Assembly: GCF_026340655.1 (NCBI RefSeq)
Contig: NZ_JAPEOZ010000001.1
Span: 9,486,001 to 9,550,000 of the forward strand
DNA: 64,000 nucleotides
From: Streptomyces sp. NBC_01275
GTDB taxonomy: Bacteria; Actinomycetota; Actinomycetes; Streptomycetales; Streptomycetaceae
Reading direction: 5' to 3'
A program made the translations under genes and the position numbers. The notes beneath the pieces are model-generated. The model was not told where the DNA came from. It worked only from the letters and a program-made list of their open reading frames with translations, and made no database searches. Position 1 is the stretch's first letter; every line of letters starts with the position of its first letter. Below, in pieces: positions 51,512-60,655 of the stretch.

Positions 51512-52429
51512 GTGTCTGAGCACGCTGCTGTTGAACTGAGCCCGCAAGCGATCGAATTCGCGGAATGGCTGGCCACAGGGCAGAATCCCCCGTCCGAGTT
51601 GGATGCGGCGCGCATCCAGGCGGAGCAAGTCCATCTCGCGGCCCGGGAGCCGGAAGGCGTCACCTATCGGGAGGTGGACGCGGGTGGCGTGCCGGGAATC
51701 TGGTGCGAACCCGTCGACGCCAACACCGACTACGTCCTCCTGCACAGTCACGCGGGGGGTTCCGTTCTGGCGTCAGCACCCGTCGACCGAAAGCTCGCCG
51801 GCCATATCGCCAAGGCCGCCGGGGCCCCCGTACTGGTGCTGGACTTCCGGCGCGCACCGGAACACAAGTACCCGGCTCAGGTGGACGACGCGGAGGCGGC
51901 CTTCAACTGGCTGCTCTCCGAAGGGTACGAGCCGGGGAACATCATCACGATCGGCCACTCGATCGGCGGGTTCATCGCCGTCGCCCTGGCGCTTCGCCTC
52001 CGCGACAAGAAGCAGCCCCTGCCCGGCGCCATCGTGTCGATTTCCCCCTGGTGCGACCTCGAGATCGCCAACGAGACCATCGCGACCAACGCCGGGACGG
52101 ACAAGATCCTCAGCAAGGAACTGTTGGAGTTCTTCCGGGATGCCTGGATCGGCGGCACGGGCATCGAGTTCACGGACACCCGGATCAATCTGAACCGGGC
52201 GGACCTGAGCGGTCTGCCCCCGACCCTCGTCTCCTGGGGAACGTACGAGGTCCTGGCCGGCGAGGACGAGGAGTTCGCCGCCCGCGTCAAGGACGCCGAA
52301 ATCGACACGGCGACCGTGGTGGTCCCCGGCGGCCAGCACTCGTACGTCTACGGTGCCGGCCGGATTCCGGAGACCGACGCCGCCATCGCAAAGATCGGCG
52401 CGTGGGTCCGGGAGAAGGCGAACATCTGA
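51512..52429 (+). CDS. alpha/beta hydrolase of the hormone-sensitive-lipase family
   Basis: A 305-residue esterase. HSHAGGS replaces the usual HGGG oxyanion loop; LDFRRAPEHKYPAQ is the conserved family strand; nucleophile Ser150 in GHSIGG; Asp in EVLAGEDEE and His in PGGQHSYVYG complete the triad. GTG at 51512 chosen because GGAGG lies 6 nt upstream; ATGs at 51491 and 51500 lack one. 63 bp after the ene-reductase and likely in the same transcript. A truncated second family member is at 60039-60509. Confidence 0.83.
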   Translation: MSEHAAVELSPQAIEFAEWLATGQNPPSELDAARIQAEQVHLAAREPEGVTYREVDAGGVPGIWCEPVDANTDYVLLHSHAGGSVLASAPVDRKLAGHIAKAAGAPVLVLDFRRAPEHKYPAQVDDAEAAFNWLLSEGYEPGNIITIGHSIGGFIAVALALRLRDKKQPLPGAIVSISPWCDLEIANETIATNAGTDKILSKELLEFFRDAWIGGTGIEFTDTRINLNRADLSGLPPTLVSWGTYEVLAGEDEEFAARVKDAEIDTATVVVPGGQHSYVYGAGRIPETDAAIAKIGAWVREKANI

Positions 52430-52473
52430 CCGAGCGGTCCGGGCGCGGCAGTCGCAAGATCCGCGTGCCTGCC

Positions 52474-53060
52474 GGATCGGGACGGTGGACGGACGCCGAC
52501 ATGGCCTGCGGCAGCGCGCAGGTCGGCGACGCCCGCGACCTCGTCCAGGTCCGGCAGGCGACGGTAGGGACGGCCGACGACAGTGGCTTCAGCGCCGCGC
52601 GCGCACCGCCGCGCGTGACCAAGCTCGCCGACTTTCGGGTCGCTCTCCTGGCCGAGGATCCGTCGCGTCCGGTCGACAGCGACGTCACCGCAGCCGTCGA
52701 CGAGGTACTCACCGTGCTGCGGGCAGTCGGCGCCAAGGTCGCAGTCCAGCCGACGAGCCTCCCCGCCGACCTCGCGACCAACCACCAGCCGGCCTCCCTG
52801 CCCCTGGTCTACGGCGCGTTCAGCTACGACAGCACCGGCCCTACTCCTGCCTCCCACACCGCCCTGCAGGCCCGGCTCGCCTCAGGTGGAACGCCGTCGC
52901 CCATGTCTCCGACGGTCCGGCGACGGCCATCGCGGTGCGCAGAGGCAGGAGCGGACTGCCCATCGGTCTGCAGGTCATGGGCCCGAGCGGGGGCGATCTC
53001 ACCACCATCGAGTCCGCCGCGCCGCTGGGCCGGGAAGCCGACGGCTTCGTGCCGCTGACC
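52474..53060 (+). pseudogene. amidase remnant (partial duplicate of the gene at 13640-15118)
   Basis: Begins abruptly with GSGRWTDADMACGSAQVGDA, corresponding to about residue 215 of the intact amidase, and follows it through VTAAVDEVLTVLRAVGAKV to ALQARLA. About 70 residues are then deleted, and after a frame change VAHVSDGPATAIAVRRGRSG and IGLQVMGPSGGDLTTIES run to near 53060. The whole catalytic triad part is missing. Identity is moderate, so the duplication is old. Confidence 0.8.
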
Positions 53061-53104
53061 TCGTCCAGACGCGACCTACCACCTCGAGAACCAGGAGAAC
53101 GACG

Positions 53105-53206
53105 ATGCACAGACCGCCCCGCAACTTGTCACGCATCCTGACGGATTCCGAGTCCCGGTACCCGGAACGCACCGCAATCGTCTTCGGTGACGAACTCATC
53201 ACGTAG
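53105..53206 (+). pseudogene. acyl-CoA ligase remnant, first 33 codons
   Basis: MHRPPRNLSRILTDSESRYP to LIT, then TAG at codon 34 (53204-53206). It aligns with the first 33 residues of the ligase pseudogene at 12957-13588, which also has TAG at codon 34. After the stop the sequence becomes the minus-strand LAL-regulator fragment. It follows the amidase remnant as in the other copy. GAGAACGACG stands before the ATG. Confidence 0.75.
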
Positions 53207-53727
53207 TCGACTCGACCGAGGAGCCCGCCCAGTGCCATGGTGAGCGGGAGCATGACCACGGGCTCGTTGCGCAGTCGGCGTGCGACGAAGGCCAGGCACT
53301 GTGCGGATGGCTCGTCGAGCCAGTGGGCGTCGTCGGCGACGATGAGCACCGGCCGTTCCCTGGCCAGCTCGCCGACGAGCGTCAGTACGGCCACACCGAT
53401 CAGGAACCGGTCCGCCACGTCGCTGCTGGTGCCGAGCGCCCCGTTCAAGGCGTTGGCCTGCGGCTGCGGGAGCGTGCTGATCCGCTCCGTCACCGGCCAC
53501 AGCAGTTCGTGCAGAGCGGCGAATGCCAGCCCCGACTCAAGACGAGTGCCCCCACATCGCAAGACGGTGAAGTCCGCAGCCGCGGACTCGGCCACGTATT
53601 CGAGCAGGGCGGTCTTGCCGATGCCGGGCTCACCCCACAGCACCAGGGTTGCCCCGTCGCCTTGCCGAGCGCCGTCAAGGATCCGGTCAAGGGCTGCCTG
53701 CTCCGAGCGCCGTCCATACAGGTCCAT
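53207..53727 (-). pseudogene. LAL-type LuxR regulator, N-terminal ATPase part only
   Basis: From the ATG at 53727 (MDLYGRRSEQAALDRILDGA) the N-terminus of a large ATP-binding LuxR regulator: Walker A GEPGIGKTALLEY and Walker B VLIVADDAHWLDEPSAQ. After LPLTMALGGLLGR at about 53210 the frame enters the antisense of the ligase remnant. About 170 of the usual 900 residues remain and the LuxR DNA-binding domain is gone. Confidence 0.75.
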
Positions 53728-54094
53728 TTGCTTGAAACCTTAAAGAGCTGCGGTCGCCCGGAGCCACTGCCGGCAACCCGAGTTCAACGACACCAGGCCA
53801 TATCTCGACGGACACGGTGACGGACACGGTGACGGATCCATTTTCCTCTCTTCCTCCGTAGCGTCGGGCGTGATCGGTGCACTCGCGCCCTCACCGCAGG
53901 AGAAGGACATGGCGACGGCGATCCGGGGTTGGGAGCGTCGGCAGGACAGCGGCTCAGCTCGTTGTGCTGGCCGCCGCTGCGGCCACGGACCCGAATCCGC
54001 GAGACCTGCTTCTGGGCGTCGCCTCTGCCAGTTCAGGGCGCCCCGACGAACACGCCTCCCTGACGAACCGTCAGGGTCACCCTTGGAGCGAACG
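53728..54094. other. 367 bp between the LAL fragment and the crotonase remnant
   Basis: No gene recognised. It contains the 12-bp unit GACGGACACGGT twice in tandem (53807-53830) followed by half a third unit, a pattern that could vary by slippage. A protein-like run AAQLVVLAAAAATDPNPRDL near 53955-54015 was not identified. Confidence 0.45.
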
Positions 54095-54577
54095 ATGACG
54101 CAACCCAGCACGATCAGCATGGAGCGGCTGACACCAGGAATCCGCAAGATCACATTCTCGAATCCACCGGTGAATCTCATCGTCGGGGAGACCGTGTCCC
54201 GACTGGTTGAGGTCGTCACGGAGCTGAGCGAGGACCCGCAGGTTCACGTTGTCGTCTTCACCAGCAGTACACCCGGCTACTTCTTCAACCACTTCGATCT
54301 CGACCGGGTCGCTGACTTCATGCCGTCCGACCTGGAGGCGACGCCGGCGTGGATCGATCTCGTGATCCGGCTGTCCACGGCTCCGTTCATCAGCATCGCG
54401 TCCATCCGCGGACGTACCAGGGGCGGCGGAGACGAACTGGCCCTGGCCTGCGATCTGCGCTACGCCAGCCGCGAGCACGCTGTGTTCGGCCAGCCGGAGG
54501 TCGGCGGCGGGATTCTTCCCGGCGGCGGGGGCACAGAACGCCTGCCCCGACTCATCGGACGGGATCGGGCACTCGAA
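54095..54577 (+). pseudogene. enoyl-CoA hydratase-like protein, C-terminally truncated
   Basis: Crotonase fold from the ATG at 54095: RKITFSNPPVNLIVGETVSR, HVVVFTSSTPGYFFNHFD, RTRGGGDELALACDLR and the active-site block QPEVGGGILPGGGGTERLPR. Both glutamates are present. At IGRDRALEG (about 54577) the match ends and a thioesterase fragment begins. The last 100 residues, needed for trimer formation, are missing. Confidence 0.75.
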
Positions 54578-54787
54578 GGGCATGGCGTACACCTCGCTCG
54601 ACCTGACGGTGAATTTCCTGCGGCGCATCACCGTGGACACGGGAACGGTGCGCGCCATCGGCACGGTCGTCAGCGGGGCCGCCAAACCGCCCTCGCCCAG
54701 GCCCAGTTGGTCGACGCGACGGGCCGTCTGCTCGCCCACGCCACCAGCAGCTGCATGCTCTTCCCGGTGCCCGCCCCGCGGGTGTGA
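54578..54787 (+). pseudogene. hotdog-fold thioesterase fragment with a frameshift
   Basis: GMAYTSLDLTVNFLRRITVD and TGTVRAIGTVV in one frame, then RQTALAQAQLVDATGRLLAH and ATSSCMLFPV in another are the second half of a PaaI/YbgC-type thioesterase. The frame changes near 54675. The N-terminal half with the catalytic residue is missing. Confidence 0.65.
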
Positions 54788-54924
54788 CCCCGCCAGCAGC
54801 GCCCTCGGTCCCAGGGGCAGCCGGGAGAACAGGGCTCGTCGGTTGTGAGGCCGGTGTGTGTCGCAGCCATGCCTGGGCGCCCAGGGAGGCGTCTCCCTGG
54901 GCGCCTGGTGCTGTGCTCGGGCGG

Positions 54925-55045
54925 CTTGGACGGGGTAGTCGGTGTAGCCGGAAGGGCCGCCGCCGTAGGAGGTGTTGGGGTCGGGGGTGTTGAGGCGGGC
55001 GTTGGCGCCTATGCGCTCGACCAGGCCGGGGTCGGCGAGGGCCGG
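54925..55045 (-). pseudogene. old yellow enzyme tail fragment
   Basis: The minus strand reads LADPGLVERIGANARLNTPD then PNTSYGGGPSGYTDYPVQA, about 40 codons equivalent to the last residues of the ene-reductase at 50387 (LANPDLVERVRTGAPLNTPD ... FYGGGEAGYTDYP). Different enough to be a separate gene's remnant. Confidence 0.75.
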
Positions 55046-55049
55046 TCAC

Positions 55050-55280
55050 CCGGCGCTGTTGCTTCACCTGGCTCGCGCCTGGTAGCGCGACCTTGGTGCG
55101 ATTGCCGCGGCGAGGCATGGAGCAACAGCGGCGGTTGTGAGCGGGGGAGTGGTTCAAGAAGCGCAGGGCGCAGCGGCGTGCTCCGCAGACCCTTACGCGT
55201 CGGATCTCGGCGGACAGGCGCAGGTCGACGGCGTCCTGGGTGACGGGCGCCAGCTCGCCTGCGGGTCGGTAGGCGAGCCT
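55050..55280 (-). pseudogene. CGNR regulator remnant (C-terminal half)
   Basis: The minus strand reads APVTQDAVDLRLSAEIRRVR, VCGARRCALRFLNHSPAHNR and RCCSMPRRGNRTKVALPG, matching the last 70 residues of the CGNR protein at 62951. The CGNR cysteine has become Arg (RRGNR), and the N-terminal ABATE domain is absent. Confidence 0.72.
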
Positions 55281-55475
55281 CGGTTGTGACGGGCGACACC
55301 ATGAGGCTCGCAGGCAAGCGGGTTCAGGTGTTGGGTCCGCGCCTGCCCTCGCTCATGAAAGCCCGACGCTCGCCCGTCGCCGCTGTCGACTCTTTGAATT
55401 ACGTTCACAATACCATAGACTGGCGAAATCGGTGAAGGGCAACCGGTCCTTCCGGCCGGCGAAGGAGCGTGTGCT

Positions 55476-56066
55476 GTGGTGCGGTACGCAAAAGAGCACA
55501 AGCAGGAGACAAGGCGGCGGATCATCGAGACTGCGGGCCGCCGGTTCAAGCGAGACGGTATCGACGGCTCCGGGGTCTCGACGCTCATGAAGGACGCGGG
55601 GCTGACCAACGGGGCCTTCTACGCCCACTTCGAATCCAAAGACGACCTCGTCACCACGGCAATCGCCGACCAGTTGAAGGCGCAGGCCGAGAGCGTCGTC
55701 GCGCGGGCTGCGCCTGGCCGGGCCGGACTCGAGCAGATTGTGCGCGCGTACCTGTCGCCCCTGCACCGCGACAGCCTTGGCGACGGCTGCCCCAACGCCG
55801 CTCTGCTCGACGAGATCGGGCGCTGCACCGACACAACCAGGCAGGCGTACACCGACGGTGTGCTGGTCCTCATCGACGGCATTGCCGCCCGTATGGCGCC
55901 CGAGGCCCCGTCCTCCGCACGGGTGAAGGCGCTCAGCCTCCTCGGCCTGATGGCCGGGACACTGCAGCTCTCCCGCGCCTTGACCGACAGCCAACTCGCC
56001 CATGAACTCCTCGATCAGGGGATAAGCAACGCCCTCGCCCTGCTGGACGCCGGGCAGCGCGTCTGA
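55476..56066 (+). CDS. TetR family regulator with G-x-G-C-P motif
   Basis: A 196-residue TetR protein. MVRYAKEHKQETRRRIIETA opens it, with HTH VSTLMKDAGLTNGAFYAHFESKDDL (residues about 38-62). The sensor domain has HRDSLGDGCPNAALLDEIGR. Closely related to 61652-62224 and to the remnant at 15230. GTG start at 55476 with GGAG 9 nt upstream; the next codon is also GTG. The flanking genes are all remnants, so its target is not clear. Confidence 0.86.
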   Translation: MVRYAKEHKQETRRRIIETAGRRFKRDGIDGSGVSTLMKDAGLTNGAFYAHFESKDDLVTTAIADQLKAQAESVVARAAPGRAGLEQIVRAYLSPLHRDSLGDGCPNAALLDEIGRCTDTTRQAYTDGVLVLIDGIAARMAPEAPSSARVKALSLLGLMAGTLQLSRALTDSQLAHELLDQGISNALALLDAGQRV

Positions 56067-56179
56067 CGCACCACATCCCCAGCCCCAGGCTGTGGCTTTC
56101 GGGGGAGCAGCCCGACGCCGTCAGGTCTTCTCCAGTCGGCACTCAGTCGACCAGTCCGGGCCACCGGTTATCACCTCCT

Positions 56180-56500
56180 GCGCCGCCAGAACTGCTGGAA
56201 GGCCCGGATGCGGTTCTTCGCCGGACCCGAGCTCTTGATCATCGACGCGCTCCGCCGCTCCCGCGCCGAGGAAGGCGCCTGCGCGCCCTTTGCCGATTGA
56301 TCAGCCAGCGGTATCTGGAGTCTCTGCGCCCCTGTCCCGACGCCGGGATCGCCGACTGGGCGGCGCCTTCGTGGTGCCGCCGTTGCCGCGGAGTTGCTCG
56401 ACCGGCTCCTGCGCCGGGCCGCAGTCGTCGGCATCGACGGCCTCTCCCGTCCGTTCCGCAATCTCCGGCACCAGGCCGAGATGCTCCGGAGTGGCGGGGA
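56180..56500 (+). mobile_element. IstB-like (IS21 helper ATPase) remnant
   Basis: Three short pieces in different frames follow IstB order: RMRFFAGPELLIIDALRRSR (Walker B region), LISQRYLESLRPCPDAGIAD, and ELLDRLLRRAAVVGIDGLSR with PFRNLRHQAEMLR. The Walker A part and IstA are absent. The third piece overlaps the antisense SnoaL-like remnant, so the exact right edge is unclear. Confidence 0.65.
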
Positions 56501-56539
56501 CGCCCGGGTTGGATCCAGCGAGGATGAAGAGCGCTTGGT

Positions 56540-56775
56540 CGCTGCGGACGGCCTGCACGCCACCGCCCCAGGGGACCAGGACGCCACGGGAGTGCAGGAG
56601 CACCAGGTCGCCATCGGACAGGACCCGCAGCACGTCGTACTCGGCGTCTGGAAACTGCTGTCGCGTGGCGGCGGCGAAGGCCTTCATGGCCTCGGGGCCG
56701 TCGGGGGCGAGCGGGTTGTGCTGGATGTAGTCCGGCCCTACGTGGCGGTCGATGACGGTCGTGTCGCTCCCGTCG
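56540..56775 (-). pseudogene. SnoaL-like (NTF2 fold) protein fragment
   Basis: Minus-strand codons FDGSDTTVIDRHVGPDYIQH, NPLAPDGPEAMKAFAAATRQ and YDVLRVLSDGDLVLLHSRGV match SnoaL-like domain proteins (V-x-E-Y-I-Q-H-N-P motif). The start is replaced by the truncated oxidoreductase and the end by IstB sequence. About 75 residues remain. Confidence 0.65.
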
Positions 56776-56777
56776 AA

Positions 56778-57603
56778 CCATGCCGGCGCGGTCGGCCTCG
56801 ACGAGGAGGCTTTCGTAGCGGATGCCGCGTTCGGCGATGTCGGCCAGTTCGTGGGGGTCGACGGGTACCGGGAGGATCGAGACGAGGGTGCCGCCCGGGC
56901 GCAGCACGGCGAGGGAGCGGGCGCGGGCCGCGGTGTCCAGCGAGACCGAGTCGAGGACCACGTCTACGTCCTTGACGGCCTCGGTGAAGTCGACCGCGTG
57001 GTAGTCGATGGCCTCGTCCACCCCCAGAGAACGCAGGAAGTCGTGCTTGGCGGCACTGGCGGTGCCGATGACGTACGCGCCGCGGGACTTGGCGATCTGG
57101 ACGGCGAGATGGCCGACGCCGCCGGCCGCCGCGTGAATGAAGACGCGCTGCCCGGGCTGGACGTCGGCGGTGTCGACGAGTGCCTGGTAGGCGGTCAGGG
57201 CCGCGAGCGGCAGGGCACCGGCTTGGACGTGGTCGATAGCGGCGGGCTTGTGGACGAAGGCGCGGGCGGGGCCGGTCACGTACTGGGCGTGGGAGCCGAC
57301 TCCATGGGGGTAGGGCAGCATGCCGAAGACCTCGTCGCCCGGCTTGAACAGGGTGACGCCGGTGCCGACGGCCTCGACGACTCCGGAGACGTCCCAGCCC
57401 AGGATGAGGGGCAGGCCGTTGACGCTCATGGGCTGGGCGCGGTTCCACCAGTCGGTCGGGTTGACGCCGGCCGCGCGGACGGCGATCAGGATCTCACTCA
57501 GCCCCGGCCCGGGCCGGGGCAGTTCGACTTCCTTGAGCACATCGGGGGAGCCGTGGGCGTCCTGGCGGACGGCGCGCATGGTGGGGGTGTCGGAGTTGGT
57601 CAT
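56778..57603 (-). pseudogene. NADP-dependent quinone-oxidoreductase-like protein, C-terminally truncated
   Basis: From the ATG at 57603 the MDR fold is intact for about 275 residues: AVRAAGVNPTDWWNRAQPMS, NADPH loop HAAAGGVGHLAVQIAKSRGA, and DVVLDSVSLDTAARA up to RYESLLVEADRAGM. There it joins, out of frame, the SnoaL-like fragment, losing the last 55-60 residues that complete the substrate domain. It is divergent from the GlxA-type pseudogene. Truncation rather than frameshift is the main damage. Confidence 0.75.
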
Positions 57604-57673
57604 GCGTCCAGCGTCGCCGCCTGCCGCTCCTCGACGCCATGGCATGAATTCCAACTTTCGACGGGATCGCGCC

Positions 57674-58300
57674 ATGGAGCCCATTCACCGAGTCGTCGTC
57701 CTGGCCATCGACGGGGTGTACCCCTTCGAACTGGGCATTCCCAGCCGGGTCTTCGGAGCGGCGGACGGCCGCTACGAGGTCCTGACCTGCAGCGTCGACG
57801 GCCGCCCGGTACGCACCAACTCCGACTTCTCGATCACCGTCGAGCATGGCCCGGAGGCGCTGCGCACCGCCGACACCGTCATCCTCCCGCCCTTCTTCGC
57901 CACCGCCGTGACCCGGGGACTGTCGCAAACCGTGGTCCAGGCGCTCGCATCCGTGACTCCTGGCACCCGCCTCGTATCAATCTGCAACAGCGCCTTCGTC
58001 CTCGCCGAAGCCGGTCTCCTCGACGGTCGGCCGGCCACCACCCACTGGAGGCCGCGGACCTCTTCCGCGCATGGTTCCCCCAGGTCGCACTGGATCCCGA
58101 CGTCCTGTTCATCGACGACGGAGATGTGCTGACCTCGGCCGGCGCCGCCTCCGGGATCGACGTCTGCCTGCACATCATCCGCAAGGACCACGGCAGTGAA
58201 GTCGCCAACCAGGTGGCCCGCATGTGCGTCGTCCCTCCGTGGCGCGACGGAGGACAGGCGCAGTACATCCAGCACCCGGTGACCACTTCCACCTGGGCAA
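57674..58300 (+). pseudogene. GlxA-type (DJ-1/PfpI plus AraC) regulator, frameshifted and truncated
   Basis: From the ATG at 57674: VVVLAIDGVYPFELGIPSRV, then the nucleophile-elbow-like LVSICNSAFVLAEAGLLDGR and PATTHW. One missing base near 58050 breaks the frame; the next frame continues AADLFRAWFPQVALDPDVLF, DVLTSAGAASGIDVCLHIIR and VVPPWRDGGQAQYIQHPV. Homology stops near 58300, before the AraC DNA-binding domain. It cannot bind DNA as it stands. Confidence 0.78.
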
Positions 58301-58342
58301 GCTCGGTGACGCGAGCGCAAGCGCTCAGGGGTGAGGGACGGA

Positions 58343-60037
58343 CTAGCGCTCGGTTGCCGAAGGGTCCGATGCTGCCCGGATGCCGTCAGCTGCCAAGGCG
58401 GCACTGAACTGCAAGACGTCTGAAGGACTTGCGAAAGAGAGTCCCGTCAGCTTCTCGATGCGCCGAAGCCGCTGGGAGATCGTGTTCTTGTGAACGAAGA
58501 GCTCTCGAGCGGACACATCGGCGCGGCAATCATTGGCCAAGCAGGTTCTCAGGGTGAGGATCAGGTCTGTCGAGCGCTCGAGATCGCTCTGGCGCAGCGC
58601 ACCCAGCACGCGATCACTGAAGCTCGCGACGGCCCTGTGGTCCTCCAGCTGGAGCAACAAGCCCAGCACCCCCAGGTCCTCTATGGTGCGAACCAGCGGA
58701 GCCTGGGAGCCGCCGAGTTCAAGCGCGCCCCGTGCCAACCGGAACGCCCGGGTCAGGTCTTCTGAACTGCTGGCCGGGGCCACTACTGCGTGTACCTGAG
58801 AGCCGATCGTGCCGTGCGTGAGGGTGGCAGCTATGTCGCCGAGCCGACCGCGCACAAGGCGGGGCCGTCGGCTTGAAATGGATCGCAGCCGGCGCCCGAG
58901 CGGCGAGTTGTCCTTCCGCGGCACTCCCTTCGCTTCGATCCTTCATCACGACTACCTGAACCTCATCGACGAGCAGGTTTGCTCGTAGTGCACGCTGGCG
59001 GGCCGCTCAGGGTCGCAGCGGCCCGCAGCGGCCCGCCAGCGCGCCGCTCAGGGTCGCCAGAACAAAGATCCCCGATCGGATCGTCCCTGAATCGCGCTTC
59101 GGCTTCGGCCGCGGTCCGGTCGCGCAGAAGCAGGAGCGCGCAGACGGTCGCCGCGTGCTCCAGTGCGCGAGCTGCCATGTCGGGGTCGAGGGTCGCGCCA
59201 AAAGCTTCGATTCGTGCAGCTACCTCCCCGTGCAGGAGAACCGCTGCCGAGTTCGAGTCCTCCGGCGTCAGATCTTCGATCGAGTCAGAGCCCGCCTGTG
59301 CCAGCACGAAACCTGAGTCGTCGACGATCTCCAAAGAAATCAGCGCCCACCATCTGCGCGGACTCATTTGCGAGATGGGCGAGATCCGAGTTGGTGAGCG
59401 CCACGTCGGTAAGGCGACGATGCAACTCCTGAGATCGCTCGACCCGCGTCTGTCGGTCGCGTAGTTCCTTGTTGAGATCCTCGAGCTGGTGCATTCGGCC
59501 GGTCTCTGCCTGGCGGAGCCGCGTGATTTCGAGAGCCGCGCTCGCGAAATCCGCCAGGGCCTCGACCAAGTGGCGAAGCTGGGGATCCGGGTCTCTGACC
59601 TCTCTGTTGTAACAGTTGAAGGTCCCGACGATCTGGTCGCCTGCTCGCAGCGGCACAGTCAGCAGCGTCCTATAACCCTGCGCCCTTGCTGGACCGGACC
59701 ACTGAGTGAAGTCAGCATGCTGGGTGATGTCAGATACCCATACGGAAACGCCGGAGGTATAGGCCCTGCTGGAGGGCGACTCACTCCCGGTGCTACCAAG
59801 CGTCAACGGGTTCCGGGAGTTGATCTGCTCGACGTAGAAAGCATCCAAACCCGCCCAAGCACGGATGAGCAGCTGAGTTCTCGACTCGTCGGTGAGAAGA
59901 ACTGCGCAGAAGTCGAAGCCGGTGAGCTGGCGCCCCACCGCGACCAGTCTCTCGTGCAAGTCCTCGGACGAACTCCCTGCCCCCGCCTGACGGGCCAGCA
60001 GCCCGAGCGCTGCGATCCACACAGCGGTCGGCGTCAC
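58343..60037 (-). pseudogene. PucR/CdaR-type regulator with GAF domain, broken into three frames
   Basis: Piece 1, from the GTG at 60037: a GAF domain (LLTDESRTQLLIRAWAGLDA, GYRTLLTVPLRAGDQIVGTF) and a coiled coil. Piece 2, after a shift near 59350: ISLEIVDDSGFVLAQAGSDS to RFRDDPIGDLCSGDPE. Piece 3, after a shift near 58990: AATLTHGTIGSQVHAVVAPA, LGLLLQLEDHRAVASFSDRV and the C-terminal HTH_30 helix FVHKNTISQRLRRIEKLTG. Together they give a normal regulator of about 560 residues. At the second break GCCGCTCAGGGTCGC is repeated 41 bp apart (59002, 59043), so a small duplication may have caused it. Confidence 0.78.
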
Positions 60038-60038
60038 T

Positions 60039-60509
60039 GCCAGCGCAGGCGGCGGAATCGCCGCGGCCCTCGCGCTGCTCGCCCATGACCGGGCCGAGAT
60101 CCGGCCGGTGTTCCAACTGCTCCTCTACCCCATGCTGGACGACCGCACGACGACGAGAACCGACCTGGACACCCTCAAGGTGCGCGTCTGGACGCCCAAG
60201 AGCAACCTCTACGGCTGGTCGTCCTACCTCGGCGACGCCGTCGCGGGCCCGGACGTCTCCCCGTACGCCGCCGCAGCCCGCCGCGAGGATCTCACCGGTC
60301 TTCCTCCGGCCTGGATCGGCGTCGGCACCCTCGACCTCTTCCACGACGAAGACGTCGAGTACGCGCGCCGGCTGAGTGACAGCGGCGTCCCCTGCGAACT
60401 CGACGTCATCCCCGGCGCTTTCCACGGCTTCGACCTGGTGTTTCCCAAGGCCGAGGTTTCGCGGGAGTTCTGGCGCCGACAGGCACGGGCGCTGAAGGGC
60501 GCACTGTGA
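60039..60509 (+). pseudogene. HSL-family alpha/beta hydrolase, C-terminal half
   Basis: Starts inside the nucleophile elbow (SAGGGIAAALALLAHDRAEI, Ser codon 60042-60044) and continues open to 60509: FQLLLYPMLDD, GLPPAWIGVGTLDLFHDED (acid) and IPGAFHGFDLVFP (His). The first 150 residues are missing; the upstream DNA is the start of the PucR-type gene on the other strand, so the two genes meet head to head at a rearrangement point. Confidence 0.8.
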
Positions 60510-60655
60510 GGCCGACCGACATACAGATCGCGTAGAAGGTTGTCGTCCTCACCGTCATCGTGTGCAGCGCATCTCCTGCGTCGCATAAAAGTATGGTCAT
60601 AATGTAATGGTTGGGTGCGGCCATGAACGACGGACAGGGAGTGCGAGGCGACGTG
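60510..60655. promoter_or_regulatory. probable promoter region of the hydrolase pseudogene
   Basis: An AT-rich stretch (CGCATAAAAGTATGGTCATA, about 60580-60600) precedes the hydrolase and stands out in this GC-rich DNA. GAGG lies 7 nt before the GTG at 60656. No palindrome was found. Confidence 0.3.

Noticed and set aside
52430..53060. Amidase remnant as a continuation of the esterase gene at 51512
   Set aside because: The esterase has a proper stop at 52429 and the amidase similarity begins only at about 52474 without a start codon.
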